In this document: positions 45,920 through 55,491 of the stretch, one piece after another | How positions within the stretch are numbered: position 1 is the first letter of the stretch | Layout: every line of letters starts with the position of its first letter | Origin: Sphingobium sp. CECT 9361 | GTDB lineage: Bacteria > Pseudomonadota > Alphaproteobacteria > Sphingomonadales > Sphingomonadaceae | Assembly (NCBI RefSeq): GCF_918741285.1 | Contig: NZ_CAKKNC010000001.1 | Location: 620,001-684,000 of the forward strand | Length of the DNA: 64,000 nucleotides | Direction: 5' to 3' | Translations under genes and position numbers: made by a program | Notes under the pieces: generated by a model | The model's input: the letters and a program-made list of their open reading frames with translations, nothing else | Told to the model about the DNA's origin: nothing | Database searches by the model: none

Positions 45920-47731
45920 ATGGATCGTCGCGCTTTTCTGCTGACCAGCGGTGCCGTTGCCCTTGCCACCGCCGCCGACCGCGTCATGGCGCAATCAGGA
46001 ACGACCGACGCGCAGTTGAATGCTGCGTTCGATGCTATCTTCGAACGCTATCTCGACCATTCGCCCACGATGGTGACCTCACTCGGCCTCGATAAAGGCG
46101 CGCGGGCAGGGGCCAAGAGCCAGCTTGGCGACAACAGTGCGCAGGGTATGAAAGACGATCTGGCACTGACTCGCGCTGCGCTGGAACAGCTTGCGCCCTT
46201 CAAGTCTGCCAAGCTTTCGGACGCTGCGGCGCTCAATCTGGAAGTGGTGCTCTACACGCTCGACCAGGACACTACTGCACCGGAAAAATTCGGCCTCTCA
46301 TCGGTCATCCGCCCCTACCGTATCTTTCAGCAGGGCGGCAGCTACTTCAACACGCCCGACTTCCTCAACACCGCGCACAGCATCGCGAATAAAGCCGATT
46401 GCGATGCCTATCTGGCGCGCCTCGATGCCTTTGCAACGAACCTCGACAATGACAGCGAAGTGCAAAAGGCGGAGGCTGCACGCGGTTATCTTGCCCCCGG
46501 CTGGTCGCTTGACCTGACCTTGGGGCAGCTTGCCAAATTGCGTGGGCAGCCGTCCGCCCAAAGCACCTTGGTTCACTCGCTCGTAAAGCGTGCTGCCGCC
46601 GCCAATGTCGCAGGCAACTGGCAATCGCAGGCCAGCGCCATACTCGATGGCAAGATCTATCCTGCGCTTGATCGTCAGATTGCCTTGCTCAAGCAATTGC
46701 GCGGCACGACCAAAGCGGGCGATGGCTTGTGGCGCGTACCGCGCGGACAGGAAATCTACGCCGCTGCGCTCAATCAGGCGACCACCACCGACTTTACGCC
46801 GCAGCAGGTCCACGAGATGGGGCTGGCACAGGTTGCCGATATCAGCGCGCAACTCGACACGATCCTGAAAGGGCAGGGGCTGACCAAGGGATCGGTCGGT
46901 GCGCGCCTTGCGCAACTCAATGCCGACCCCGCGCAACTCTATCCCGACACCCCCGCCGGTCGCGAAGCGCTGATTGCGGACCTCAACAGCAGCTACCTCG
47001 CGATGAAAGCAAAGCTCCCGAAAGCCTTCTCCAGCGTGCCCGACATCGCGTTGGAAATTCGCGCGGTCCCGGTCGAAATTCAGGACGGCGCTTCCAACGG
47101 CTATTACCGCCGCGCGCCGCTCGATCAGTCGCGCCCTGCGCTCTACTTCATCAACCTTAAGGATGTGGGAGACTGGCCGAAATACACCTTGCCCTCGCTC
47201 ACCTATCATGAGGGCGTGCCGGGCCATCATCTTCAAAACAGCATCGCCTCGTTCGCGGGTAATCTCCCCCGCCTGCGCTCGATGGGCGGGTACAGCGCCT
47301 ATGGTGAAGGCTGGGCGCTGTATGCCGAGCAGGTCGCCGAAACCCTGGGCGGTTATGCCAATCCGCTGGAACGGGCAGGCTATCTTCAATCCTTCCTGTT
47401 CCGCGCGGCTCGCCTCGTCGTCGATACCGGCATCCACACCAAGCAGTGGAGCCGTGAAAAAGCGACGGCCTATCTGGTCGAAAAAACGGGCTTCGCGCAG
47501 CCACGTTCGCAGCGCGAAGTCGAACGCTATTGCACGCAACCGGGTCAGGCCTGCAGCTACAAGGTCGGCCATGCCGCATGGCTGCGCGCGCGCGACAAGG
47601 CGCAGGCGGCCATGGGTGCCAAATTCGATGTGAAGCAGTTTCACGATGTGCTGAAGGACGGACGGATGCCGCTGTCCATTCTGGAACGGCGCATTGAAGA
47701 GCGGACGAAGGCAGCGTTGGCGGCAAGCTGA
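45920..47731 (+). CDS. DUF885 family secreted metallopeptidase-like protein
   Basis: A 603-residue protein with a Tat-like N-terminus (MDRRAFLLTSGAVALATAADRV, cleaved near VMAQ). The DUF885 core carries the zinc-site motif HEGVPGHHLQ (about residues 430-440), then YSAYGEGWALYAEQ, and CSYKVGHAAWLRARDKA near the end. The start at 45920 puts GGAG 9 bases upstream; an in-frame ATG at 45914 is too close to it. Confidence 0.88.
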   Translation: MDRRAFLLTSGAVALATAADRVMAQSGTTDAQLNAAFDAIFERYLDHSPTMVTSLGLDKGARAGAKSQLGDNSAQGMKDDLALTRAALEQLAPFKSAKLSDAAALNLEVVLYTLDQDTTAPEKFGLSSVIRPYRIFQQGGSYFNTPDFLNTAHSIANKADCDAYLARLDAFATNLDNDSEVQKAEAARGYLAPGWSLDLTLGQLAKLRGQPSAQSTLVHSLVKRAAAANVAGNWQSQASAILDGKIYPALDRQIALLKQLRGTTKAGDGLWRVPRGQEIYAAALNQATTTDFTPQQVHEMGLAQVADISAQLDTILKGQGLTKGSVGARLAQLNADPAQLYPDTPAGREALIADLNSSYLAMKAKLPKAFSSVPDIALEIRAVPVEIQDGASNGYYRRAPLDQSRPALYFINLKDVGDWPKYTLPSLTYHEGVPGHHLQNSIASFAGNLPRLRSMGGYSAYGEGWALYAEQVAETLGGYANPLERAGYLQSFLFRAARLVVDTGIHTKQWSREKATAYLVEKTGFAQPRSQREVERYCTQPGQACSYKVGHAAWLRARDKAQAAMGAKFDVKQFHDVLKDGRMPLSILERRIEERTKAALAAS

Positions 47732-47857
47732 GGGCTATGCTATCGCATTAACGCCACGCTCATCGACTTTGTGCGACGTTGGTCGAGCGCGGCTTTGCGC
47801 CTCGGTCAGATTACGCCTATATTACTGCAGAACCTCCAGTCAGGACTCCACGACCCG

Positions 47858-49210
47858 ATGAAATCCGCCTTCCTGAAAAGCGCCGCCGCTCTCAGCGCGC
47901 TTGCCCTTATTCCCGCTACGACTGCCGCTCTCGCCGAGGCGGAAGGGAATAGCTACAAGGCGCTCGACGAGTTCATGGACGTGTTCCAGAAGGTCCGCAG
48001 CGACTATGTGGAAAAGGTCGACGATGAAAAGCTGATCAAGGGCGCAATCGAAGGGATGCTGGCCAGCCTCGATCCGCACAGCGGTTTCCTCGATGCGCGC
48101 GACTTCGCCAATCTGCGTACGCAGACCGAGGGCAATTATGGCGGTCTTGGCCTGTCGGTCACGATGGAGGATGGTGCCGTCAAAGTGATCGCGCCGACCG
48201 AGGATACGCCGGCATTCCGCGCAGGTATCAAGGCCGGCGATTATATCACTCACCTCGACGGCCAGCTTATCTACGGTGGTACCCTGGACGAAGCCGTCGA
48301 CAAGATGCGCGGTGCGCCCGGTACGGCGGTCAAGCTGACCATCGTGCGTCCCGGCCGCGACAAGCCCATCGACCTTTCGCTCACCCGCGAGATCATCGAG
48401 CTGAAGCCGGTGAAGTGGGAAGTGAAAGACAATATCGGCATCATCAACATCGTCAGCTTCTCGGCCAACACCGGCGCAGACGTGCGTTCCGCCGTCCGCA
48501 GCATCGACAAGTCGCTTGGCCACAAGCCGACTGGCTATGTCCTCGACCTGCGGTCCAATCCGGGCGGCCTGCTGGATGAAGCCGTCTCGGTCAGCGACGT
48601 GTTCCTTGAACGTGGTGAGATCGTGTCGCAGCGTGGCCGTGCGAAGGGCGATGTCGAGCGTTACTATGCCAAGCCGGGCGATGACGCGAAGGGATTGCCG
48701 GTCATCGTGCTGGTCGACAGCGGCTCGGCTTCCGCGTCGGAAATCGTCGCCGGCGCCTTGCAGGATCAGCATCGCGCGCTGGTCATGGGCGAACGCAGCT
48801 TCGGCAAGGGCAGCGTGCAGACCCTGCTGCCGCTCAGCCAGACGACAGCGCTGCGGCTGACGACGGCGCGCTATTACACCCCATCGGGCCGTTCGGTGCA
48901 GGAAGGCGGGATCGAACCTGACATCCGTGTCCCGCAGATATCCGATCCGGATTACAAGGCGCGTCCGAAATTCCGCGAAAGCGATCTGCGCCGCCACCTC
49001 ATCAACGAAATGAAGGTCGATAACAATACGCTGGAAGAAGACACGAAGGACGATCCGCGCTTCACCATGTCGGCTGAAGAGCTGAAGAAAAAGGGTATCG
49101 AAGACTTCCAGCTCTACTACGCGATGCAGACCATCGGGCGTTCGGGCGGTATGAAGCCGACACTGGTAGCGCGGGCGACGCCTCCCGCTCGCAAGCCCGC
49201 TTCACGCTGA
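47858..49210 (+). CDS. carboxy-terminal processing protease CtpA-like (S41)
   Basis: A 450-residue periplasmic serine protease: signal peptide (1-28), PDZ domain (about 85-165, GGLGLSVTMEDGAVKVIAPTEDTPA) and the S41 catalytic domain with Ser in DSGSASASEIVAGAL and Lys in GERSFGKGS. Such proteases process or degrade envelope proteins. The C-terminal tail is basic and proline-rich. Confidence 0.92.
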   Translation: MKSAFLKSAAALSALALIPATTAALAEAEGNSYKALDEFMDVFQKVRSDYVEKVDDEKLIKGAIEGMLASLDPHSGFLDARDFANLRTQTEGNYGGLGLSVTMEDGAVKVIAPTEDTPAFRAGIKAGDYITHLDGQLIYGGTLDEAVDKMRGAPGTAVKLTIVRPGRDKPIDLSLTREIIELKPVKWEVKDNIGIINIVSFSANTGADVRSAVRSIDKSLGHKPTGYVLDLRSNPGGLLDEAVSVSDVFLERGEIVSQRGRAKGDVERYYAKPGDDAKGLPVIVLVDSGSASASEIVAGALQDQHRALVMGERSFGKGSVQTLLPLSQTTALRLTTARYYTPSGRSVQEGGIEPDIRVPQISDPDYKARPKFRESDLRRHLINEMKVDNNTLEEDTKDDPRFTMSAEELKKKGIEDFQLYYAMQTIGRSGGMKPTLVARATPPARKPASR

Positions 49211-49269
49211 ATGTTCGCCTTCGTGGTCATCCGCATTTCCGGCCTTTGCGGGAATGACGAGCCTTTGTC

Positions 49270-49746
49270 ATGACGCCGCTATCCAAAGCTCGCCTCATTG
49301 CGATTCTTGCCCCCACGGCACTGCTGGGCGGTGCATTGATCTCCCAATATGTCTTCGGCCTGCACCCGTGCGAAATGTGCATGTGGCAACGTTGGCCGCA
49401 CCTTGCTGCAATCGCACTGGCACTCGTGGCCATTGTCACGCGGACGCAACGATCGACCAGTACGGCATTCGCAGCGATTGCGATCGCGATCAGCGGCGGT
49501 ATCGGCGCTTTCCATGCGGGGGTTGAATATGGCTGGTGGGTCGGCTTGACCGCATGTTCTACGACGCCGGTTGGCGGCAGCGCTGCCGATATTCTCGACA
49601 GCATCATGGCAACCCCGCTGGTGCGTTGCGACGTTGCGCCGTGGTCGCTGTTCGGCATATCGTTGGCAGGGTACAATGCGCTCTTGTCGGTGGCCGCTGC
49701 CATCGCCACTTTGGCACTGTTGGCAAAGGCACGGAGGGCCGCATGA
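49270..49746 (+). CDS. disulfide bond formation protein DsbB-like
   Basis: A 158-residue, four-helix membrane protein with the DsbB CxxC at CEMC (about residues 36-39, in HPCEMCMWQRWPH) and the second periplasmic cysteine pair (CST... and RCD, about 98 and 118). It passes electrons from DsbA to ubiquinone. The stop overlaps the start of coq7 as ATGA, joining a quinone-using and a quinone-making protein. Confidence 0.88.
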   Translation: MTPLSKARLIAILAPTALLGGALISQYVFGLHPCEMCMWQRWPHLAAIALALVAIVTRTQRSTSTAFAAIAIAISGGIGAFHAGVEYGWWVGLTACSTTPVGGSAADILDSIMATPLVRCDVAPWSLFGISLAGYNALLSVAAAIATLALLAKARRAA

Positions 49747-50288
49747 CTGCACTCAGGGACTATCCAAAGCCAGGTCACAAGCCCGACACTGCATCGATGA
49801 TGCGCGTCGATCAGGCTGGCGAATATGGGGCCACCCGTATCTATGCCGGGCAACTCGCCGTCATGGGCGACCGGCATCCCATGAGCCGCCTGATTGCGGG
49901 TATGGCCGCGCAGGAGGAGCACCATCGCCGTACCTTCGATCGTATGATGATCGAACGGGGCGTCCGCCCCACCATATTGCAGCCATTCTGGAATGTCGCG
50001 GGCTATGCCCTCGGTGCCGTGACGGCCGCTATAGGTCCGGAAGCGGCAATGGCCTGCACCGCAGCGATAGAAACCGAAATCGACAGGCACTATGCCGAGC
50101 AGCGGGAGCAGCTTGGTGACGCCGATCCGGAACTATCCGACACCATCGCGGATTTTCAGGCTGAGGAAGTCGAACATCGCGACACTGCACTCGCGAACGG
50201 TGCGGAAAAGGCGATGGCCTATTCCCTGTTGGCGGGCGTTATCCGCTTGGGCTGCCGTGCGGCGATCAAACTCTCGGCGCGTATTTGA
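49743..50288 (+). CDS. coq7: demethoxyubiquinone hydroxylase COQ7
   Basis: A 181-residue di-iron hydroxylase of ubiquinone synthesis. Iron ligands are visible as the Glu of DQAGEYGATRIYAGQ, EEHH (about 57-60), the Glu of ETEIDRHY and EEVEH (about 141-145). The ATG overlaps the dsbB stop with GGAGG five bases upstream. Confidence 0.93.
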   Translation: MTALRDYPKPGHKPDTASMMRVDQAGEYGATRIYAGQLAVMGDRHPMSRLIAGMAAQEEHHRRTFDRMMIERGVRPTILQPFWNVAGYALGAVTAAIGPEAAMACTAAIETEIDRHYAEQREQLGDADPELSDTIADFQAEEVEHRDTALANGAEKAMAYSLLAGVIRLGCRAAIKLSARI

Positions 50289-50299
50289 AGGACCGAATG

Positions 50300-50836
50300 A
50301 TGAAAACCCTGCCTTTCGCAGCAATGGCAATCCTCATGCTGGCAACGCCTGCGCTGGCGCAAACATCGCAGACGGTGGCTGGGCCGGATAACGAGAAGAT
50401 CAATCTTGTCATCGTCTATGGCGACGACCCTTGTCCGCAGGCAACTGGCGATGAATTGATCGTTTGCGGCCGCAAGGAAGAGAAAGAACGCTACCGCATT
50501 CCGGAACCCTTGCGTGGCGATCCCAATGCACCTGCCAATCAGGCATGGGGTCAGCAGTACAAGGCTCTGGAATATGTCGGCAAGTCCGGCATCGATAGCT
50601 GCTCGCCATCCGGCATCGGTGGCTTTACCGGTTGCTTCAACCAGCTTGCGCGCAATGCCAAGGAAGAGCGCAAGCAAATGGGCAGTGCCTCCTGGGGCGA
50701 TCTGGTCGCTGCAGAACGGGCAAAGCGTTTGTCCACTATCGACGCCGATTCGGACGCAATCGAAGCGCGCGTGAAAGCCGAAGAAGCTGCAAAGGCCAAG
50801 CAAACGCCTGCACCGGCACCTGACGCTCCGAAGTGA
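50300..50836 (+). CDS. hypothetical secreted protein, member 1 of a pair
   Basis: A 178-residue protein with a clear signal peptide (cleaved after ATPALA). The central part has four Cys and the pattern VVCGRK-like LIVCGRKEEKERYRIPEPLR; the C-terminal third is a charged helix ending in a Lys/Pro/Ala tail. AAGGA lies 7 bases before the ATG. It is related to the next gene. Family unknown to me. Confidence 0.7.
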   Translation: MKTLPFAAMAILMLATPALAQTSQTVAGPDNEKINLVIVYGDDPCPQATGDELIVCGRKEEKERYRIPEPLRGDPNAPANQAWGQQYKALEYVGKSGIDSCSPSGIGGFTGCFNQLARNAKEERKQMGSASWGDLVAAERAKRLSTIDADSDAIEARVKAEEAAKAKQTPAPAPDAPK

Positions 50837-50898
50837 ACGCTAACGGATTGGCCGTTCCATACATGCGCCATTCACTTGCGTAAGCAGATGATTGGCGA

Positions 50899-51288
50899 AT
50901 GACACATCGGGTTGCATCAGTTCTTCTGGCTTGTGCCGCTATCGTGAGTTCGCCCGCGCTGGCTGCGGACCCACCGCAGAAGATATTCGCCCTCGTGGTG
51001 TATGGCGATGAAGCCTGCCCAAAGGCGGAAGGCGATGACATTGTCGTCTGCGCCAGAAAGCCCGAAGCCGAACGCTACCGCATTCCCAAGACGTTGAGGG
51101 ATAAGCCTGCGGTGTCCGGCGGGCCAGGTTGGGGCAGTCAGGTTGCCAATATGGAAGCCATCGGGCGGCAAACAATCCCCGGCAGTTGCTCGGTAAATGG
51201 CAGCTATGGCGCCACCGGATGTACGGCTGCCATGCTCAGGCAATGGTTTGCCGAACGCCGTATGCAGGAATCCGCTGGCGTACCGTGA
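50899..51288 (+). CDS. hypothetical secreted protein, member 2 of a pair
   Basis: A 129-residue protein with a signal peptide ending SPALAA. It shares with its upstream neighbour the pattern VVYGDxxCPxAxGDxIVCxRKxExERYRIPxxLR and a later Cys pair, but lacks the charged C-terminal third. The two are probably tandem duplicates. Function unknown. Confidence 0.68.
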   Translation: MTHRVASVLLACAAIVSSPALAADPPQKIFALVVYGDEACPKAEGDDIVVCARKPEAERYRIPKTLRDKPAVSGGPGWGSQVANMEAIGRQTIPGSCSVNGSYGATGCTAAMLRQWFAERRMQESAGVP

Positions 51289-51428
51289 TAGACGATATGT
51301 CTAGTCGTTCATGGACCTATGCGCACAGCGGATAACTGCCCACTGGCCCATACACGCCGATGGTAAGGCTTCCACAGCACGTGGGCGGGTCAGCCGAATG
51401 CTGTGGCGATGACATCCATCATCCACAT

Positions 51429-51695
51429 TTAGACGATATTGCGTCTCTGCGTGAATGATATCGGCTCCATTTCAACGACGTTCATAGACGCCTTTTGGGC
51501 CGTCCCTTTGAGGCTCTCAGATCGTTCCCATGCCGCTTCGGCACGGGCGAATGCTACGGCATGGGCGGGGTGGGCATCGATCCATCTGCAAATTTCAGAC
51601 TTTTCGGCCTCGTCGGGATCGCAATTATACCGAACAAGCAACCGGGCGGCTTGCTCTTCGATCTCCTGCCGATTGCCGCAATCCGACCCCTGCAC
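51429..51695 (-). CDS. stunted FecR-like protein (N-terminal domain only)
   Basis: An 88-residue frame whose first 60 residues match the cytoplasmic N-terminal domain of FecR anti-sigma factors (EEQAARLLVRY...WIDAHPAHAVAFARAEAAWE). A normal FecR (about 320 residues) would continue with a membrane helix and a periplasmic sensor; here the frame stops after a short tail. It begins inside the sigma factor gene, as is usual for fecIR pairs; a GTG at 51695 is the likely start. It may be a truncated remnant or a short soluble regulator. Confidence 0.55.
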   Translation of the reverse strand: MQGSDCGNRQEIEEQAARLLVRYNCDPDEAEKSEICRWIDAHPAHAVAFARAEAAWERSESLKGTAQKASMNVVEMEPISFTQRRNIV

Positions 51696-52218
51696 GTTCC
51701 AGATCCGTTTCTTCGCGTTGTGACCATGCGCGCATAACAAGCGCAATGGCTTTGGCCAGATGTTTCTCAACAGTAGAAACGGATAAGCACATTTCCTCCG
51801 CTATCTCACCCATGGATTTATCGTGCACGCGCCGCAACACGAAAACGCGGCGACATTGGGCCGGCAAGGCAGCGACGATCGCCTCGACCTGACGCAGCGC
51901 ATCGCGAGCATGCAACTGACCTTCCAGCGCTGTTTCGGACTGCAGCATTTCGAGGTCGGCAATCGCTTCGAAGCTGACGATCTTGTTGCGCCGCGCATTG
52001 TCGATGACCAGATTGCGCGCAATGGTGAAGAGATAGGCACGGCCCGCCGTCACCGCCTGCCAGTTGTCGGTGGCATAGGCCCGCGCGAGCACTTCCGCGA
52101 CAGTGTCCTCCAGTTCCTGCGTCGGCGGCAATATCCGCCTCAACCGTCCGCGAAGCGCCGTTTCATGCGGCAGCAAGGTGGTTTTGAACCATTCCAGTTT
52201 TGCGCGAACCCGATCCAC
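51625..52218 (-). CDS. ECF sigma factor (FecI type)
   Basis: A 197-residue extracytoplasmic-function sigma factor. Region 2 covers about 20-85 (LEDTVAEVLARAYATDNW, YLFTIARNLVIDNARR) and region 4 about 115-165 (LPAQCRRVFVLRRVHDKSMGEIAEEMCLSVSTVEKHLAKA). FecI-type factors normally act with FecR and a TonB receptor; here FecR is stunted and no receptor gene is adjacent. The C-terminal 25 residues beyond region 4 overlap the fecR frame. Confidence 0.88.
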   Translation of the reverse strand: MDRVRAKLEWFKTTLLPHETALRGRLRRILPPTQELEDTVAEVLARAYATDNWQAVTAGRAYLFTIARNLVIDNARRNKIVSFEAIADLEMLQSETALEGQLHARDALRQVEAIVAALPAQCRRVFVLRRVHDKSMGEIAEEMCLSVSTVEKHLAKAIALVMRAWSQREETDLERAGVGLRQSAGDRRASRPVACSV

Positions 52219-52636
52219 ACTAGCCCCCTGTGCGTTGCTCTAGTTATTACGAGCCTCTCCGGGAGTATTATCTTATGAGGGCAATTCAATCATGGATTTT
52301 AATAGCTGTCCATCGCCTTCATGCTAATTTTCATACATGTGTGCCGCTTTAGCGGATGCAAAGCTCCAAGAACGAAGAAATATGCGCAGCTATTTTGCGT
52401 GATATCGCCATTGACGACGAAATCCACCATGCGACCGCAGGAGTCGGGCTTCTCGTTGGGATTAGCAGATGAATCGCAAACGCTTGGGATTTGCCGTTTC
52501 ATCATGGCTGGCGGGTAACCGCTGAAGGCTATCCTACATGCACACGCCAATGTTTGCGATTCGTTCTTGGGGTGGCGTGGTGCGATCGTCTGATGTTGCT
52601 TAAGGGGGGGCGTCAGGACAACGACGCCCCGCTGCC
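52219..52636. other. intergenic region between the sigma factor and mmsB
   Basis: About 420 bases, more A+T-rich than the surroundings, without a supported gene. It contains the sigma factor promoter at its left end and a hairpin after mmsB at its right end. Short frames here lack family features. Confidence 0.5.
52607..52630 (-). terminator. hairpin downstream of mmsB
   Basis: GGGGCGTC / GACGCCCC, perfect 8-base arms with an 8-base loop, seven bases past the mmsB stop. The T-run is poor, so it may stabilise the end rather than terminate by itself. Confidence 0.5.
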
Positions 52637-53515
52637 TTATCCCAACATTTTGATAATGGATGAGAAATCCTTGCCGCCCTGTCCGGCGTTGGCCAATGCC
52701 TGATACAAGGCTTCTGCCGCATTGCCCATCGGCACACTTGCATCGACCGCTTGCGCAGCCTGCGTTGCCAGCTTCAGATCCTTCAGCATCAGTGCCACGG
52801 CAAAGCCGCCCTGATAGTCGTTGTCAGCCGGAGTCGTCGGCCCCACACCGGGAAGAGGGCAATAGCTTGTCATCGACCAGCTCTGACCCGACGAGACGCT
52901 GGAGATATCGTAAAACGTCTGCGGATCGAGACCCAGCTTTTGCGCCATCGCGAAGGCTTCGCAGGTGGCCACCATCGTCGCGCCGAGCAGCATGTTGTTG
53001 CAGATTTTCGCGCCCTGGCCCGTACCTGCGCCGCCAGCATGGATCACGGCCTTGCCCATGGCCGACAGGATCGGCTGAGCCCGCGCAAAGGCTTCATCAG
53101 TGCCCCCGACCATGAAGGTCAGCGTACCGCCCGCTGCCGCCGCGATCCCGCCCGAGACGGGGGCGTCCACCATGGCAAAACCTTTGGCCGTGGCGGCTTC
53201 GATAACCCGACGCGCCGTCGCCACGTCGATGGTCGAACAATCGAGGAAAAGCGCACCGGGCTTGGCCGCGCCGAAGACTTCGCCGGTATAGACAGATTCG
53301 ACATGCTTGCCGGCAGGCAGCATCGTGACCACGGCGTCCGCGCCACTGGTGGCTTCCGCTGCGCTGCTGGCACGGGCGCATCCCGCGGCTTCCGCCTTAG
53401 CAAGCGCCTCTTCCGACAAATCGAACGCCCGCACGACATAGCCGTTCTTGACGAGATTGGCCGCCATGCCGCCGCCCATATTGCCCAGGCCGATGATAGC
53501 AATTGTCTGCGTCAT
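52637..53515 (-). CDS. mmsB: 3-hydroxyisobutyrate dehydrogenase
   Basis: A 292-residue NAD-dependent beta-hydroxyacid dehydrogenase. GLGNMGGGMAANLVKNG at the N-terminus binds NAD; DAPVSGGIAAAAGGTLTFMVGG is the substrate motif; the catalytic Lys lies in GTGQGAKICNNMLLG. It oxidises 3-hydroxyisobutyrate to methylmalonate semialdehyde, the substrate of MmsA. It is the last gene of the valine cluster. Confidence 0.92.
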   Translation of the reverse strand: MTQTIAIIGLGNMGGGMAANLVKNGYVVRAFDLSEEALAKAEAAGCARASSAAEATSGADAVVTMLPAGKHVESVYTGEVFGAAKPGALFLDCSTIDVATARRVIEAATAKGFAMVDAPVSGGIAAAAGGTLTFMVGGTDEAFARAQPILSAMGKAVIHAGGAGTGQGAKICNNMLLGATMVATCEAFAMAQKLGLDPQTFYDISSVSSGQSWSMTSYCPLPGVGPTTPADNDYQGGFAVALMLKDLKLATQAAQAVDASVPMGNAAEALYQALANAGQGGKDFSSIIKMLG

Positions 53516-53614
53516 GGATATTCCCTCTCAACCATTTGCCCCATGCGTATCGCAGGGCGTTATTTCGAAGGCCGGCGCGAAGCTACGTCACGCCAGCCCA
53601 ATATGGATCGGCGA

Positions 53615-54391
53615 TTACCGCCCCTTCCACACACCCGGACGCTTTTCGACGAATGCTGCCATGCCTTCGCTCTTGTCCTCTGTGGCGGTCAGAATCTGGA
53701 ACAGGCGGCGTTCGGTAAGCAGGCCCTGATTAAGGCCGGTTTCAAACGCGATGTTGACCATTTCCTTGTTCACCATGGTGGCCATCATCGGCATCGCGGC
53801 AATCGCCGCTGCCGTCTTCAGTGCTTCGGCGACCAGATCGGCGGCGGGAACGACGCGGGACACCAGGCTGGCACGTTCCGCTTCTGCGGCGTCCATCATC
53901 CGGCCCGTGAGGCACATGTCCATGGCCTTCGCCTTGCCCACCGCGCGGGTCAGCCGCTGCGATCCGCCCATGCCCGGTGCCACACCCAGCTTGATCTCCG
54001 GCTGACCGAATTTAGCGGTGTCCGCCGCGATGATGAAGTCCGCCATCATCGCCAGCTCGCACCCGCCGCCCAGTGCGAAACCGGCGACTGCTGCGATCCA
54101 CGGCTTGCGCGTCGCGACGACCTTTGACGTCCATTCGGAGAAGAAATCTTCAAGGAAGAAGTCGGCCGCAGGCTTGTCGGCCATTTCCTTGATGTCTGCG
54201 CCCGCCGCGAATGCCTTCTCGCTGCCGGTCAGGACGGCGCAACGCTGCGACGGATCGGCATCGTAAGCGGCAAAGGCCGCAATCAAATCCTTCAGCACCT
54301 GACCGTTAAGGGCATTCAACGCCTGCGGCCGGTTCAACGTAATCAGCGTCACCGCGTCATGCTGTTCGACGAGGATGGTTTCGTAGCTCAT
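53615..54391 (-). CDS. enoyl-CoA hydratase (valine pathway)
   Basis: A 258-residue crotonase of normal length, with [13 protein letters not shown] for the oxyanion hole and [21 protein letters not shown] with the catalytic Glu. In this operon it most likely hydrates methacrylyl-CoA to 3-hydroxyisobutyryl-CoA, although such enzymes act widely. Its start overlaps the stop of the hydrolase gene as ATGA. Confidence 0.9.
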   Translation of the reverse strand: MSYETILVEQHDAVTLITLNRPQALNALNGQVLKDLIAAFAAYDADPSQRCAVLTGSEKAFAAGADIKEMADKPAADFFLEDFFSEWTSKVVATRKPWIAAVAGFALGGGCELAMMADFIIAADTAKFGQPEIKLGVAPGMGGSQRLTRAVGKAKAMDMCLTGRMMDAAEAERASLVSRVVPAADLVAEALKTAAAIAAMPMMATMVNKEMVNIAFETGLNQGLLTERRLFQILTATEDKSEGMAAFVEKRPGVWKGR

Positions 54392-55491
54392 GCGGTTCTG
54401 GCTCCAAGTTCAGGCAAAGGTGTCCACTCCTTCTCCGGCGGCAATGGCGCGAAGAGCGAGTCGATCAGGTCGTCGGTCACTTCTTCGGGAGTGGCCGGGG
54501 TCCATTTCGGCGCATTGTCCTTGTCGAAGATAACGGCGCGCACGCCCTCGACAAAGTCTGGACGGCGAATGACGTGATGGCCGATCCGATATTCATTGCG
54601 CATATTGTCGGCAAAGTCCGTGAACTGCGCACCTTCCGCTAATTGGCGAAGCGCGACTTTCACCGTTTGCGGGGATTTGGTCGCGAGCACGGCGATTTGC
54701 TTGTTCGCCCATTCCGATCCGTCCGCTGCAAGCGCGGCGAGAATATCCTCATAGCGGTCCGAAGCGAACAGCCGGTCGATGTACGCGCGCTGCCCGTCAA
54801 GTTTCGCGGGGGGCGGCGTCTGGTGCGCGGCATCCAGAATCGCCAGCAGGTTCTCAGGATGAGCGACGATCTGCGCTTTTACCGCATCCAGCGTATCGCT
54901 CGGCATGTAATGCGATGCCAGGCCGATGGCCAAAGCATCCGCCCCGTCGATCCGCGCCCCGGTCGCCGCCAGCCAAAAGCCGACACGTCCGGGCAGCCGC
55001 GGCAGGAACCATCCACCGCCTACATCGGGAAATAAGCCGATACCTGTTTCGGGCATCGCGAACATCGTCCGATCGGTCGCGACTCGATAGCGGCACGGTG
55101 CAGCAATGCCGACGCCGCCGCCCATGGTGATGCCATCCATGAACACGAGTGTCGGCTTATCGTAAACGAACAGCAGATGATTCATCCGATATTCGTGGAA
55201 CAAAAAGGCTTCGGCTTCGACACAGTCGGTCTTCGCACTGTTCGCAATCAACGCAATATCGCCGCCCGCGCAAAAGCCGCGGGACAGTTTAGGATCGCCA
55301 TCGGGTGCGGCGGCATGGTCGATCATTACGGCTACTACGGCATCGTCATTCCGCCACGCGAGCAGCGCTCGCGTGATGATGTCGACCATCCCCGGCGTCA
55401 GCGCATGAATGGCCTTGGGCCGATTGAGGCGGATACGTCCGACGCTGCCTTCAATGAACGTCAGGACATCGGGAAGAACGGCGTCGCTCAC
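54388..55491 (-). CDS. 3-hydroxyisobutyryl-CoA hydrolase
   Basis: A 367-residue crotonase-fold thioesterase of the HIBCH group: [14 protein letters not shown] for the oxyanion hole, [20 protein letters not shown] and [23 protein letters not shown] with the catalytic Glu and Asp. It frees 3-hydroxyisobutyrate from CoA. It overlaps the acyl-CoA dehydrogenase gene upstream and the hydratase gene downstream by four bases each. Confidence 0.92.
   Translation of the reverse strand: MSDAVLPDVLTFIEGSVGRIRLNRPKAIHALTPGMVDIITRALLAWRNDDAVVAVMIDHAAAPDGDPKLSRGFCAGGDIALIANSAKTDCVEAEAFLFHEYRMNHLLFVYDKPTLVFMDGITMGGGVGIAAPCRYRVATDRTMFAMPETGIGLFPDVGGGWFLPRLPGRVGFWLAATGARIDGADALAIGLASHYMPSDTLDAVKAQIVAHPENLLAILDAAHQTPPPAKLDGQRAYIDRLFASDRYEDILAALAADGSEWANKQIAVLATKSPQTVKVALRQLAEGAQFTDFADNMRNEYRIGHHVIRRPDFVEGVRAVIFDKDNAPKWTPATPEEVTDDLIDSLFAPLPPEKEWTPLPELGARTA

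Noticed and set aside
46298..47644. 448-codon minus-strand frame opposite the DUF885 gene
   Set aside because: The DUF885 protein has its HEGVPGHH site and a signal sequence; the opposite frame has none.
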